From: Gemmatimonadota bacterium
GTDB lineage: Bacteria > Gemmatimonadota > Gemmatimonadetes > Gemmatimonadales > GWC2-71-9
Length of the DNA stretch: 64,000 bases
NCBI GenBank assembly: GCA_009692185.1
Contig: SHZT01000001.1
Location: forward strand, 1 to 64,000
Reading direction: 5' to 3'
In this document: piece after piece, positions 53,143 through 62,351 of the stretch
Layout: each line of letters starts with the position of its first letter
How positions within the stretch are numbered: position 1 is the stretch's first letter
Position numbers and translations under genes: made by a program
The notes under the pieces: generated by a model
What the model saw: the letters and a program-made list of their open reading frames with translations, nothing else
Databases searched by the model: none
What the model was told of the DNA's origin: nothing

Positions 53143-54005
53143 CTCGCGTTCTCCTCCTGGGTGCGTCAGGAATGCTCGGGCGCGATCTCGTGGCGGCCGC
53201 GCCGCCCGGCATTGACCTTCGGCCTCAGTCCCACCAGGACGTGGACATCACCGACGCCGCCCAAGTGAACCGGGCGGTCGTATCCGCCCGGCCCGATATC
53301 GTGATCAACACCGCATGCTACACCAACGTGGACGGCGCGGAGGCGGAGAAGGATCTTGCATTTCGGACGAACGGAGCGGCGCCGGGCCTGATCGGCCGCG
53401 CGGCGGCGGGGGTGGGGGCGCTGACCGTGCATTTTTCCAGCGACTACATATTCGACGGAACCCAGGGGCGCCCAATTCGCGAAGACGACGCGCCCGCCCC
53501 CCTCTCGGTGTACGGCGCATCCAAGCTCGAGGGAGAACGCGCGCTCGCAGCCAGCGGCGGGAAGTACCTTATTATCCGTACGCAGTGGCTTTTCGGACTC
53601 AAGGGCCGGTCGTTCCCGCGCACCATGTGGGAACGCGCCCGGGCGGGCCAATCCACCAAGGTGGTGAACGACCAGTTCGGCCACCCGACGTCTTCCGTTG
53701 ACCTGGCGCGGGCGACCTGGAGCGTGCTCGGCGGCGCCGCTCCCGCCGGTGTCCTCCATATCGCTAACCGCGGCGTGGCCACGTGGTACGATGTGGCGCG
53801 GCACGTATTCGAACGGGCGGGCGCCGCCGACCTGGTCGCGCCGTGCACCAGCGCGGAGTTCCCGCGGCCGGCCCGCCGCCCCGCGTGGTCCGCCCTGGAC
53901 ACGAGCCGGTACGAGAAGCTCACGGGCTCCTCCCTTCCTCGCTGGGAAGACGCGCTGACGCACTTCCTGGGCCTTCTGAAAGGCGAGCCTGTCCATGCGC
54001 ATTGA
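53139..54005 (+). CDS. rmlD: dTDP-4-dehydrorhamnose reductase
   Basis: A 288-residue RmlD: RVLLLGASGMLGRDLVAAAP, DVDITDAAQVNRAV, VINTACYTNVDGAEAEKDLA, VHFSSDYIFDGTQGRPIRED, and Y-x3-K in LSVYGASKLEGERA. It reduces the 4-keto group to finish dTDP-L-rhamnose. ATG 53139 overlaps the rmlB stop (ATGA). The next cupin gene overlaps by 11 bases. Confidence 0.9.
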   Translation: MTRVLLLGASGMLGRDLVAAAPPGIDLRPQSHQDVDITDAAQVNRAVVSARPDIVINTACYTNVDGAEAEKDLAFRTNGAAPGLIGRAAAGVGALTVHFSSDYIFDGTQGRPIREDDAPAPLSVYGASKLEGERALAASGGKYLIIRTQWLFGLKGRSFPRTMWERARAGQSTKVVNDQFGHPTSSVDLARATWSVLGGAAPAGVLHIANRGVATWYDVARHVFERAGAADLVAPCTSAEFPRPARRPAWSALDTSRYEKLTGSSLPRWEDALTHFLGLLKGEPVHAH

Positions 54006-54486
54006 GTTCACGCCCGGTGAAATCGCGGGGGTGCTCATAACCGCGGCAGTCCGCTACGCCGACCATCGCGGATGGCTCCTGGAATGCTTCCGGACGGACG
54101 AGTTGGCGCCGGACCTCGCACCGAAGATGGCCTACGTGTCGCTCACGCACCCAGGCGTCGCCCGCGGGCCCCATCTCCACCAGGACCAGACGGACCTGTT
54201 CGTGTTTCAGGGGCCGTCGGACTTCCGCATCTGGTTGTGGGACGCGCGTCCGGCGTCCAAGACACACCGCCGGAGACACATCCTGACGGGGGGCGAGAGC
54301 AATCCCATTCGGGTGATCGTGCCGCCGGGCGTCGTCCACGCCTACCGCAACGTTGGAGCGGTGGACGGCGTCGTGTTCAATGCCCCGAACCGCCTCTACG
54401 CCGGACCCGGAAAAAAAGAACCGGTGGACGAAGAGCGGTTCGAAGGCGTAGCGAACTCACCCTACCGTCTGGACGAGGCCGAGTAG
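53995..54486 (+). CDS. RmlC-like dTDP-sugar epimerase/isomerase (cupin)
   Basis: A 163-residue cupin. FRTDELAPDLAPKMAYVSLT and RGPHLHQDQTDLFVFQGPSD carry the His positions, and VIVPPGVVHAYRNVG and FNAPNRLYAG match RmlC-type folds. The canonical RGLHYQ is RGPHLH here, so it is a divergent member. By position it is the 3,5-epimerase of the rhamnose pathway, although an isomerase for another deoxysugar is possible. Confidence 0.8.
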   Translation: MRIEFTPGEIAGVLITAAVRYADHRGWLLECFRTDELAPDLAPKMAYVSLTHPGVARGPHLHQDQTDLFVFQGPSDFRIWLWDARPASKTHRRRHILTGGESNPIRVIVPPGVVHAYRNVGAVDGVVFNAPNRLYAGPGKKEPVDEERFEGVANSPYRLDEAE

Positions 54487-54498
54487 CACACCGGCACG

Positions 54499-55452
54499 AT
54501 GCGGATCCTCGTCACCGGCGCCGCCGGATTCATCGGGTCACATGTCGTAGATCGCCTGCTCGCCCGCGGAGACCTGGTGATCGGCATGGACAACTTCGAC
54601 CCGTTCTATTCCCCGGCCGAGAAGCGCAGCAACCTGGCGGGGGCGCTCGCGAACCCGCGGTTCACGCTCCTCGAGGCTGACATCACCGATCTGGCCGCCA
54701 TGGATCGTGCTTTCGCCGGGCCCCGATCCGACGCGGTCGTGCACCTGGCCGCCAAGGTCGGCGTCAGGCCCTCACTCGCCGACCCGGTGGGCTACGAACG
54801 GGTCAACGTGGGCGGCACGCGCACTGTTCTCGACGCGGCCGGCCGCTCGGGAGTTCGGGCATTTGTGTTCGCGTCGTCGTCTTCGGTGTACGGGAACGCC
54901 GCGAGGGTGCCGTTTCGCGAAGGCGACGCGGACCCCTCGCCTATCTCGCCGTACGCGGCCACCAAGCTGGCCGCGGAGGCCGCCTGCCGCGACCACCAGG
55001 CGAGGGTCGGCGGGGCGATGATCTGCCTGCGGTTCTTCACCGCGTATGGGCCGCACCAACGCCCCGACCTGGCGATCCGGAAGTTCGTGACGCTCATGAG
55101 AGCCGGCCTGCCTATTCCGGTATTCGGAGACGGCGGGACCGAACGGGACTACACCTGGATCGAGGACATCGTGGACGGGGTGCTCAAGGCGGTGGACCGG
55201 AGCGTGGAAGGCCGGGAAGAATTCGAGATCATCAACCTGGGCTCAGGCCGTCCCGTGCGCCTGGACGAGTTGGTGGCACTGCTGAGCCGGACGCTGGGTG
55301 TCCCCCTCCTCGTTGATCGTCAGCCGATGCAGCCGGGAGACGTGGCGAGGACCTGGGCGGATATCTCCAAGGCCCAGGACCTGCTCCGCTGGGCCCCGCA
55401 GACCAAGCTGGAGAGCGGCATTCGGCAATTCACAGCTAAACCCTTGACATAG
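54499..55452 (+). CDS. NAD-dependent epimerase (UDP-glucuronate 4-epimerase-like)
   Basis: A 317-residue extended SDR: MRILVTGAAGFIGSHVVDRL, GMDNFDPFYSPAEKRSNLAG, VVHLAAKVGVRPSL, FVFASSSSVYGN and Y-x3-K in ISPYAATKLAAEAA, then LRFFTAYGPHQRPDLAIRKF. The YGPxQRPDMA-like motif is typical of UDP-glucuronate 4-epimerases, giving UDP-galacturonate. It follows the cupin gene after 12 bases. Its stop lies 18 bases before the palindromic promoter of wzz2. Confidence 0.85.
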   Translation: MRILVTGAAGFIGSHVVDRLLARGDLVIGMDNFDPFYSPAEKRSNLAGALANPRFTLLEADITDLAAMDRAFAGPRSDAVVHLAAKVGVRPSLADPVGYERVNVGGTRTVLDAAGRSGVRAFVFASSSSVYGNAARVPFREGDADPSPISPYAATKLAAEAACRDHQARVGGAMICLRFFTAYGPHQRPDLAIRKFVTLMRAGLPIPVFGDGGTERDYTWIEDIVDGVLKAVDRSVEGREEFEIINLGSGRPVRLDELVALLSRTLGVPLLVDRQPMQPGDVARTWADISKAQDLLRWAPQTKLESGIRQFTAKPLT

Positions 55453-55470
55453 CTACGATTAATGCACTAC

Positions 55471-55492
55471 ACTTTGCATTACAAAGTACATT
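55471..55492 (+). promoter_or_regulatory. Palindromic promoter-operator, copy 3 (at wzz2)
   Basis: ACTTTGC-ATT-ACAAAGT (55471-55487) is an inverted repeat with 6-bp arms plus one mismatch. It overlaps TACATT (55487-55492), as in the copies at 592 and 13824. No good -35 lies in register (TGCACT only). The ATG at 55493 directly abuts the -10, so transcription from this site would begin after that ATG. Confidence 0.5.
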
Positions 55493-56626
55493 ATGACACC
55501 TGATCCAGAGCGTCCCCAACCAGCCCCGCAATCGGGGTTGCCCGCGAATCGCGCCTGGAGCGAGGCGCCCGTCTTCGTGGCCTCCGCCTGGGATCGCGAC
55601 TCCCGGCGGACGACGTTCTTCGAGCTGGCAAACGTGCTGCTGCAGCGGTGGCGCCTTGTCATCCTGACGCCCATCGTTGCAGGTGTACTCGCGGCGATCG
55701 CCGTGCTGGTCGTCTCGCCCAGGTACACGGCCATCACGACCTTCGTCCCCGAAACCAAGAAGTCCGGCATGAACCTCCCGGGCATCGCCGGCCTCGCAGC
55801 CGAGTTCGGCGTGGGGATTCCGGGAATGGACAACTCCTCGCGCTTCTACGCTGAAGTGCTGGAAAGCCGGTCCCTTCGAGACAGCGTGTTGCTGACCCGG
55901 CTCCCCGATCCGCGCCGCGCGGGCGACTCCGCCCGCGTGCTCGATATTCTGGAGGTCCGAGGCCGGGACTCGGCCGAGAGTCTCGAGAATGGCCGCGTCG
56001 TGCTCAACTCGATCGTCAAGGTTGGGGTTGATGGGACCACGAACGTGGTCACGATCGCGGTGAAAACCTACTGGCCCCTCGTGTCGGCCCACGTGGCCAC
56101 CCGCTACATCGCGCTCCTGAACCAGTTCAACAACCACCAGCGCCAGACGGGCGGCCGGGTCAAGCGCGAGTTTGCCGAGGCCCGCGTGACCCAGGCTGAG
56201 GCGGAGCTGCGGGCCGCCGAGGACGACCTCGTGCGCTTCCAGGGCCGAAACCGGCAATTCGAACGTTCGCCGGAGCTCAACAGCGAGTACGGCCGCCTCC
56301 AGCGGGAAATCCGGGTGAAGGAGAGCGTCCTCTCGACGCTCCGGAGCCAGTACGAGGAGGCCCGTATCCAGGAGGTGGACGACACGCCCCTGATCACCGT
56401 CATTGACCGGGCCGACCCACCCGGAAAGAAGTCCAGTCCCAAGCGCACACTGACCGTCATCCTGGTGACGTTGCTGGCGCTCTTTGCGGGCGTGCTCGCA
56501 GCGTTCATGTCGCACTACCTGGGGACGGCGCGCCGGGAGGACGCCGAGAACTTCCGGGAAACGCTCGACAACCTGGCTGCAATACGGTCGTTCCTGCGCC
56601 GGCTGGTGCGGGGGCGGCCGGCCTAG
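55493..56626 (+). CDS. Chain-length determinant (Wzz family), kinase-less, copy 2
   Basis: A 377-residue Wzz/GumC-N protein. TM1 is near residues 54-76 (LVILTPIVAGVLAAIAVLVV), the periplasmic coiled coil lies around RVTQAEAELRAAEDDLVRFQ and SVLSTLRSQYEEARIQEVDD, and TM2 follows the proline motif RADPPGKKSSPKRT (about residues 318-338). There is no kinase domain. ATG 55493 is the only Met, but it sits next to the predicted -10. TTG 55538 or GTG 55577 would be the start if that promoter is used. It is paired with the polymerase-like gene downstream. Confidence 0.87.
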   Translation: MTPDPERPQPAPQSGLPANRAWSEAPVFVASAWDRDSRRTTFFELANVLLQRWRLVILTPIVAGVLAAIAVLVVSPRYTAITTFVPETKKSGMNLPGIAGLAAEFGVGIPGMDNSSRFYAEVLESRSLRDSVLLTRLPDPRRAGDSARVLDILEVRGRDSAESLENGRVVLNSIVKVGVDGTTNVVTIAVKTYWPLVSAHVATRYIALLNQFNNHQRQTGGRVKREFAEARVTQAEAELRAAEDDLVRFQGRNRQFERSPELNSEYGRLQREIRVKESVLSTLRSQYEEARIQEVDDTPLITVIDRADPPGKKSSPKRTLTVILVTLLALFAGVLAAFMSHYLGTARREDAENFRETLDNLAAIRSFLRRLVRGRPA

Positions 56627-56662
56627 CTGGAGAGCGGGGGTCCCACGGCGTTTCTGCTCGCG

Positions 56663-57946
56663 TTGCCACTCCTGCTCTCCGTCGAGTACCGCATCGAATT
56701 GGGGCCGGCCAGTTTCGCGTTGTGTGAACTGGCCCCGGTTATCGCCGTTGGGGCTGCATTGATGGAAGGACGCGGCGGCCGGGGGTTGGCGGACGACGCC
56801 CGCCTCACCCTGCTCATCCTGGTCATCGCGGTCACCGCCTTCATCAGCATCTTCCTGGCCACCGACCAGAACCACGCCCTCAGCGCGTACCGCGACCTGA
56901 TGGCCCCCATGCTCCTCTTCTGGGTGGTGACCACCATTCGGCTCACCCGCGACCAGGTCCTTGCCCTGGTGCGGGTGGCAATTTGGGTCGCGTTCGCCTC
57001 GGCCGGGCTCGGCATGATCCAGATCTGGACCGGGCGCTTCCTCTGGCTCCTTCGCCCGGAAGACGTGTGGTGGCAGGAGTACAAGACCGGGTTCATCCGG
57101 AGCTTCTTCCTCGGCCGGTGGCTCGGCGTGGGCACGACCCTCCCGAGCGGGCTGTTCGCCACCACGAACAACTTCGCCGTGTACCTCATGATTCCGACGC
57201 TGGCGGTGATGGCAATGGCGTGGACCCCGGGACAACGGGGAGGCTGGTGGTCGTACAAGGCGGTGTTTGGCGTCCTCTTGCTGTGCCTGGTGCTCACGTT
57301 CTCCCGCAGCAGCCTGATCACGGTCCTCATGGGGTGGGTGGTGTGGCGCAGCCTCCGGCACCGCTCGTCCGTGCCCGCCGGGCGCCTGGCAGCGGCCGGC
57401 GCCATCGCCGGGGGCATGGCATTGCTGATCGTTGTGAGCGGTGTCGTTTCATTCGACGCGCTCGGCACCCTCCGGGGGCGCGGAACCATGATCGGGGCGG
57501 CCCTGTCGCTGGTGAAGGATCACCCCGCTGTCCTCGCGACCGGCGGACTCACCGACCTGTATCGATCCCGCTACTACAGCGCCCAGCCCGTCCACAACGT
57601 CCTGCTGTACGGGGTCGTCCAGTACGGCCTCCCGGCCACATTGGCCTGGCTCGGTCTCGTTCTGCTCACGCTGGCGCGGGGCGCGCGTACGCTCGCGAGC
57701 CGGGACGCGGTGCCCCGGGCGCTGAGCCTCGGTACCGCTATCGGCGTGGGCTTAACGGCCCTGGTCTACGCCCAGACGACCAGCTTCATCGACAATGTTC
57801 AGGCCGGCGCCACGCTGGCGTTCTGGATGGGCGTGGTGTGGCAACTCGGGCGCGCCGCGCAACCGCTCGAAGCGGCGCCCCGATCCACCGCACCTGCCGG
57901 CCCGCCCGGCATGCCGGACGCGGCCGCAGCGGGTGTGACCGGCTAG
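56663..57946 (+). CDS. O-antigen ligase/polymerase-like membrane protein
   Basis: A 427-residue protein with about 10 to 12 hydrophobic helices. The large periplasmic loop contains LVKDHPAVLATGGLTDLYRS and YYSAQPVHNVLLYGVVQYGL, the H-N motif region typical of the Wzy_C (O-antigen ligase) family. The in-frame TTG 56663 is the first usual start; CTG 56627 would extend it by 12 residues. It lies right behind wzz2, so it is the polymerase or ligase for the second polymer. Confidence 0.82.
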   Translation: MPLLLSVEYRIELGPASFALCELAPVIAVGAALMEGRGGRGLADDARLTLLILVIAVTAFISIFLATDQNHALSAYRDLMAPMLLFWVVTTIRLTRDQVLALVRVAIWVAFASAGLGMIQIWTGRFLWLLRPEDVWWQEYKTGFIRSFFLGRWLGVGTTLPSGLFATTNNFAVYLMIPTLAVMAMAWTPGQRGGWWSYKAVFGVLLLCLVLTFSRSSLITVLMGWVVWRSLRHRSSVPAGRLAAAGAIAGGMALLIVVSGVVSFDALGTLRGRGTMIGAALSLVKDHPAVLATGGLTDLYRSRYYSAQPVHNVLLYGVVQYGLPATLAWLGLVLLTLARGARTLASRDAVPRALSLGTAIGVGLTALVYAQTTSFIDNVQAGATLAFWMGVVWQLGRAAQPLEAAPRSTAPAGPPGMPDAAAAGVTG

Positions 57947-57955
57947 GAGGGGTCG

Positions 57956-59254
57956 CTAGTGCCGCCACACGTCGGCGCGGACGGTGCCTTCTCCGATCGT
58001 CGCTGTTTTCCCCGAAAGGTTGGCCAGCGTGACACTCACGACATCAGGGGCTGAAACGGCGCCGCTCACGATCAGGCCCGTTGCAACCGGGTGACTGAAT
58101 CCGACCGCCACGGTATCACCGGCCTGCGCTCCGGGGACTTTGACCGTGGTGCCGACGGCGGCCCCGTTCGAGACCCTGCCAGGAGCCCACGCCACGGTTG
58201 CCGACAGGTGGCCTGCAATGGCCGCACCGCCGCCAATCCGCAAGGGTGCCAGGTCCGAGGACGCATTCCGGCTCGACGTTATTGCGTAGCTGTCCGCACC
58301 GCCATCCTGTGCGTAGAACGCCAATGCGCCGTCGAAGAGCGTCTGGCTCAACGTCTCATTGATCAGGAGGGAATCCCCCTTCGACCGGTACGCAAAGAGT
58401 ACGAGGACGCGGCCCGGCGTCCGGATCCGGACGAGATTGCTCACGTATTCCCCGTCCACGTCGGAGAGGGAGCCGTGACTGCCACGATCGAACACGACGC
58501 CGTCCCGGTGGTATTCGACGTGGATCCCGTGAGCGTCGAGCTTCCCGCCAACCACCCGGATCGCCGCACCCTGGTACCCACCCTCCGAGAAATGCGGCAC
58601 GATGGAGACGTTCTCGATCCGGTTCTTCCACGACCCGGCGTTGACGAGGATGCCGGTCGAGTCGCGAGTCCCGTTGCTCGCCAGTAGCTCGAGGTTCTCC
58701 AGGTAAAAATTGCTGATCCCCATGCCCGCGTCGCCGTCGAGCTGAATTCCTCCCCGGTGATAGGAGTTAATGATGACGTTGCTCACGCACCCGTTCTCCT
58801 GCAGGTCCGACGAGAACACTCCCCACGAGCCGAACACATGATTGCACTCGATCTGCATTTGCTCGACCCCGCAGCTGAACGCATACTCCTTTCCGTCGCC
58901 CAGCCGCACCACCGCGGTGTTGCCGGGGAATCCCGCCCGGGCTCGCAGGACCGATGAGCGGCTTCCGGTCCCAACCAGCCGGACAAGCTGGGGCACCACG
59001 ATCTGTTCGCCGACGTCGTATACCCCTGTCGGGAAGAACACGATGCCCCCACCGCCTGCGGCACACGCGGCAACAGCCGCCTTGACGGCTCCCGTGTCAT
59101 CCGCCCGTCCGTCTCCCTGGGCTCCGCTGGCCCGCACGTTCAGCACCCCGGGAACGGGGGCCTGCTGGGCGAGGTCGCGCCGAACCTCCGAAGCACCGGA
59201 CGACACGACACCCAGCGCGGCCAGGTGTCCGACAAAATCTCGGCGGGACGTCAT
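57956..59254 (-). CDS. Secreted right-handed beta-helix protein (pectate-lyase-3 / GH28-like)
   Basis: A 432-residue protein with a twin-arginine-like N-terminus (MTSRRDFVGHLAALGVVSS). It has NVRASGAQGDGRADDTGAVK then AAVAACAAGGGGIVFFPTGV, the typical start of Pect-lyase_3 beta-helices, followed by repeated short strands (GIQLDGDAGMGISNFYLENL). Such proteins act as polysaccharide lyases, hydrolases or epimerases in exopolysaccharide loci. It is a single gene on the minus strand between the polymerase and wzx3. Confidence 0.82.
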   Translation of the reverse strand: MTSRRDFVGHLAALGVVSSGASEVRRDLAQQAPVPGVLNVRASGAQGDGRADDTGAVKAAVAACAAGGGGIVFFPTGVYDVGEQIVVPQLVRLVGTGSRSSVLRARAGFPGNTAVVRLGDGKEYAFSCGVEQMQIECNHVFGSWGVFSSDLQENGCVSNVIINSYHRGGIQLDGDAGMGISNFYLENLELLASNGTRDSTGILVNAGSWKNRIENVSIVPHFSEGGYQGAAIRVVGGKLDAHGIHVEYHRDGVVFDRGSHGSLSDVDGEYVSNLVRIRTPGRVLVLFAYRSKGDSLLINETLSQTLFDGALAFYAQDGGADSYAITSSRNASSDLAPLRIGGGAAIAGHLSATVAWAPGRVSNGAAVGTTVKVPGAQAGDTVAVGFSHPVATGLIVSGAVSAPDVVSVTLANLSGKTATIGEGTVRADVWRH

Positions 59255-59307
59255 GCATTCGCTCCTTTGAATGGCGTTGAAGGCCGCTATCTTTGGCGCA
59301 ACCCTCG

Positions 59308-60612
59308 ATGACTCAGCCCTCCCTCGTCGCCGCCATCAAGGCATCACTGCCCCTGGGTCGCATCCGCAGCATCAGTACGACCGTGGTCGACCAGGGAATG
59401 GTTTCTGCAGGGACGTTTGTGGCGAACATCGTCCTCGCGCGTTCTGTCCTGCCGCGGGACTACGGGGTGTTCGTGCTCTCCTACTCCGTGATCAATTTCT
59501 GCACCGAACTGCAGAATGCCCTGCTCCTCGAGCCCATGATGGTCTTCGGACCGGCCAAGCGGAAGGAGGCGCAAGCGGGGTACCTCGGCGCCGTCGCCAA
59601 GCTCCAGGCCGTCTTCATGATGGCCCTTGCCCTGCTGGTTTGGCTGGGTTGCCTCGCCTGGTATCTCTCCGGGCGTGCCGGCCCGGCGCTGGGCACGGTC
59701 GCCATGATGGGCTTCGGAGTCCTCGGCATTCAGGCCCGCGAGTTTACTCGCAAGGCGTTCTACACGGCGCTGGCGCCCGAGGCGGCGCTTCGCAACGACG
59801 CGCTGTATCTCGTCGTCCTGCTCGCCGGGCTATGGGTCACCGCGGCAACCGGACACCTGAGCGGCGCAACGACGTTCGCCGTCATGGCGGTGGCCGGGCT
59901 CCTGACGTCGGTAATCGGGCTCGCCCGGGCCGGGGTTCGCTGGACGCGTGACCCGACCGCCCAGCGCGCCGCCGTGCTCTCGCACTGGGCATACGGCCGG
60001 TGGATGATCGGGGTCACCGCAGCCCGCTGGTCGGCCAACGAGCTGTACTTCTTCGTTGCCGCCATCTTCGTGGGCACGGCCGGCACCGGCGCGCTCAAGG
60101 CGGTACAGAACGTCTTCGCCCCGGTGGCCATGTTCGTCACCGGGCTGGGCAATCTCTTCTTGCCCGTCGCGTCACGCCTGGCCCAGGACCCCTCCATCAC
60201 CCGTCTCAACCGGTTCTCCCTAGCCGTAGGCGCCCTGCTTGCACCCATGGTCACGGCCTACGTCATCGCGGTCATGCTCGGATCGGAGCAGGTATTCGGG
60301 GTCCTGTACAAGGGTCAGTACGAAGAGTTCGCGTACCTGTTACCCTTGCTTGGAATCGGGCAGGTGCTGGTCGCGGCATTCCAGGGGCCGGCGCTCGGAC
60401 TCAGGGCGCTCGATCGGCCCCGCGCCGTATTTTTTATTACGACCATCAGCGCGTCCGTGACGGTGCTTGCCGTCGTGCCGCTCACCGCCCGGTGGGGCCT
60501 GGCGGGCGCCGTGTCGGCGATGCTGCTCAGCCTGCTGGTAGGCTCACCCCTCTGGGCCATGCACTACCTGCGGGCTGCGCGCGAGCGAACGGCCTCTGTC
60601 CGCCCGATCTAG
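59308..60612 (+). CDS. Wzx-type flippase, copy 3
   Basis: A 434-residue flippase-family protein: STTVVDQGMVSAGTFVANIV, LARSVLPRDYGVFVLSYSVI, and a second bundle with YGRWMIGVTAARWSANELYF and ALKAVQNVFAPVAMFVTGLG. It has about 12 helices. ATG 59308 is preferred over TTG 59293. It lies with wzz2 and the polymerase-like gene and completes the second export set. Its 3' end overlaps the methyltransferase gene by four bases. Confidence 0.87.
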   Translation: MTQPSLVAAIKASLPLGRIRSISTTVVDQGMVSAGTFVANIVLARSVLPRDYGVFVLSYSVINFCTELQNALLLEPMMVFGPAKRKEAQAGYLGAVAKLQAVFMMALALLVWLGCLAWYLSGRAGPALGTVAMMGFGVLGIQAREFTRKAFYTALAPEAALRNDALYLVVLLAGLWVTAATGHLSGATTFAVMAVAGLLTSVIGLARAGVRWTRDPTAQRAAVLSHWAYGRWMIGVTAARWSANELYFFVAAIFVGTAGTGALKAVQNVFAPVAMFVTGLGNLFLPVASRLAQDPSITRLNRFSLAVGALLAPMVTAYVIAVMLGSEQVFGVLYKGQYEEFAYLLPLLGIGQVLVAAFQGPALGLRALDRPRAVFFITTISASVTVLAVVPLTARWGLAGAVSAMLLSLLVGSPLWAMHYLRAARERTASVRPI

Positions 60613-61298
60613 GCGGGCCGCAACACGAACAGGCCCAGGGCGTACACGTTGCGCAACGACGTCCAGGACGTGACGTCCGCGACAAAGCCCACGGCCGTGC
60701 CCCGGTCTACCGTCTGCCATTTGTTGCGGTCGTCCTTCATCCAGTACGCCTCTTTCTCCACCTTGTACCCACTCAGCAACTTCGGCAGCCGCGTAGAGCC
60801 ATAGACCCGGCACAGCGGGGAAAACACCGCGTCCTGCCCGACCGGAACCGTCATCAGCATTGTGCCACCGGGCTTCATCAGGGACCTGAGCCGCGCCATG
60901 GCCTCGAGATCGCCGTCGGGCTTTCCTTCGGCCACGCCATACCGGCCCACCAAGCCGACATGCTCCACGGTCGAGCAACTCAAGACGAGGTCGAACCGGT
61001 GGGTCTCGAATGGAAGAGTCAGAACGTCGCCCCGGACCAGGCGAAGGCGAGGGTGTTCGTACGGCCAGGTTATGTATCCCAGGTCAACCGCGGAGACATT
61101 GAAACCGCGCTGGGCCGCCGCGAGCCCGAGGAAACTGCCCCCGTTGCCAAAATCCATCGCCTCACCGGGGCCCGGCGGGATGTGGCCGGCAATCCACGAC
61201 CACTCGACGTCGCGGTCGCCCACGAGGTTCGGCTCACGCGCCGCGAGCCGCCCATAAATCCTGCGCCATAGCGAAACAATCCGGCTCCCTACCGCCAT
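60609..61298 (-). CDS. SAM-dependent methyltransferase-like protein
   Basis: A 229-residue class I methyltransferase-like protein. MDFGNGGSFLGLAAAQRGFN is motif I (the usual DxGxGxG is altered to DFGNGGS). VSAVDLGYITWPYEHPRLRL, LPFETHRFDLVLSCSTVEHV and MKPGGTMLMTVPVGQD are motifs II to V. It is divergent from the FkbM gene. A sugar O-methyltransferase role is likely. Confidence 0.78.
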   Translation of the reverse strand: MAVGSRIVSLWRRIYGRLAAREPNLVGDRDVEWSWIAGHIPPGPGEAMDFGNGGSFLGLAAAQRGFNVSAVDLGYITWPYEHPRLRLVRGDVLTLPFETHRFDLVLSCSTVEHVGLVGRYGVAEGKPDGDLEAMARLRSLMKPGGTMLMTVPVGQDAVFSPLCRVYGSTRLPKLLSGYKVEKEAYWMKDDRNKWQTVDRGTAVGFVADVTSWTSLRNVYALGLFVLRPA

Positions 61299-61409
61299 TT
61301 ACACCCTCTTCAGCAAACACGCCCAAGAAAGAGATGACGCACGGCCCCAATTACGTGCGAAGGTTACCGCGACGCAAGTCCTTGCCCTCAACTAGGTTGC
61401 CGCCCTCCA

Positions 61410-62351
61410 ATGCGTGTATATTCCGCCCCCGTGCAACAAGACCAAAACGTGGACCTGGCAGTGCAACTGCGGATGGCAGTCGTCCGATCCATCGGCTGGT
61501 ACCTGCGACGCCCGACTCCCTCGCTCGGCCGGGGGCGCCTGATGTCGTGGGGCACCCGGCTCCTGCGGGGAACGCCGCAGGTTGTCCGCTTAGCCGACGA
61601 CCGGCGTTTCGCACTCCAGTTTCCGCGGGATCGCGGGTGGGAGACCCTCTTTTTCACCCGGACGTTCGAGACCGGCACTACCACCGTCCTCCGGCGGGTG
61701 CTCCGCCCGGACGATGTCACCGTCGATATCGGCGCGAACATCGGGTGGTACACCACCCTGTTCGGACGCCAGTGCCAGTTGGGTCACTGCCACGCGTTTG
61801 AACCGGAACCCACGGTCTTTGGCGAGCTGGCGGCCAACTGCGGGCTCAACGGCCTGGGCCCGGGCGTGACCCTCAACAATATGGGGCTCGCCGAGAAACC
61901 GGGAACGGCCACGATCTACCGGTTCGACGACCTGCCTCACGGGCATTCGTCACTGTCCCCGACGCTGGGATCCAAGGGCCACGGCGTCACGTGTCAGGTC
62001 TCAACACTCGACCGCTACGGCGCCGAACGTGGCCTCTCCCGCGTGGACCTCATCAAGATGGACGTGGAGGGCGCGGAACTCATGGTGCTCAAGGGGAGTG
62101 AGACGCTTTTCTCCCTCACCCCACCACCCATCTGGCTCCTGGAAGTGAATTTCGCAACCAGCCGGGCATTCGGCTACCAGCCCAGCGACCTGTTTGCATT
62201 TCTTTCCGCCCGGCACGACTTCCGGTTCTTTCGGGTGGTGGGGGGCTGGGGGAAGCTTGTCCCAATGCGAGATGCGCGTGAATGCGGCCCCTCCGACAAC
62301 GTCTTCTGCGTCCCCGTGGAACGGCTGGACAGAATCTCGCCACTCCTGTGA
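61410..62351 (+). CDS. FkbM-family SAM methyltransferase, copy 2
   Basis: A 313-residue FkbM methyltransferase: VTVDIGANIGWYTTLFGRQC, HAFEPEPTVFGELAANC, VDLIKMDVEGAELMVLKGSE. It differs from the FkbM protein at 23380. ATG 61410 opens the frame. A TATATT at 61417-61422, however, points to a transcript starting near the in-frame GTG 61431, which would then be a leaderless start. It overlaps the next gene by GTGA. Confidence 0.85.
   Translation: MRVYSAPVQQDQNVDLAVQLRMAVVRSIGWYLRRPTPSLGRGRLMSWGTRLLRGTPQVVRLADDRRFALQFPRDRGWETLFFTRTFETGTTTVLRRVLRPDDVTVDIGANIGWYTTLFGRQCQLGHCHAFEPEPTVFGELAANCGLNGLGPGVTLNNMGLAEKPGTATIYRFDDLPHGHSSLSPTLGSKGHGVTCQVSTLDRYGAERGLSRVDLIKMDVEGAELMVLKGSETLFSLTPPPIWLLEVNFATSRAFGYQPSDLFAFLSARHDFRFFRVVGGWGKLVPMRDARECGPSDNVFCVPVERLDRISPLL

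Noticed and set aside
54538-54744. Short antisense frames within the epimerase gene
   Set aside because: Typical GC-rich shadows without start signals.
55436-57361. Minus-strand open frame of 641 codons
   Set aside because: It is antisense to wzz2 and the polymerase-like gene and is rich in His/Arg/Gly/Glu without domain features.
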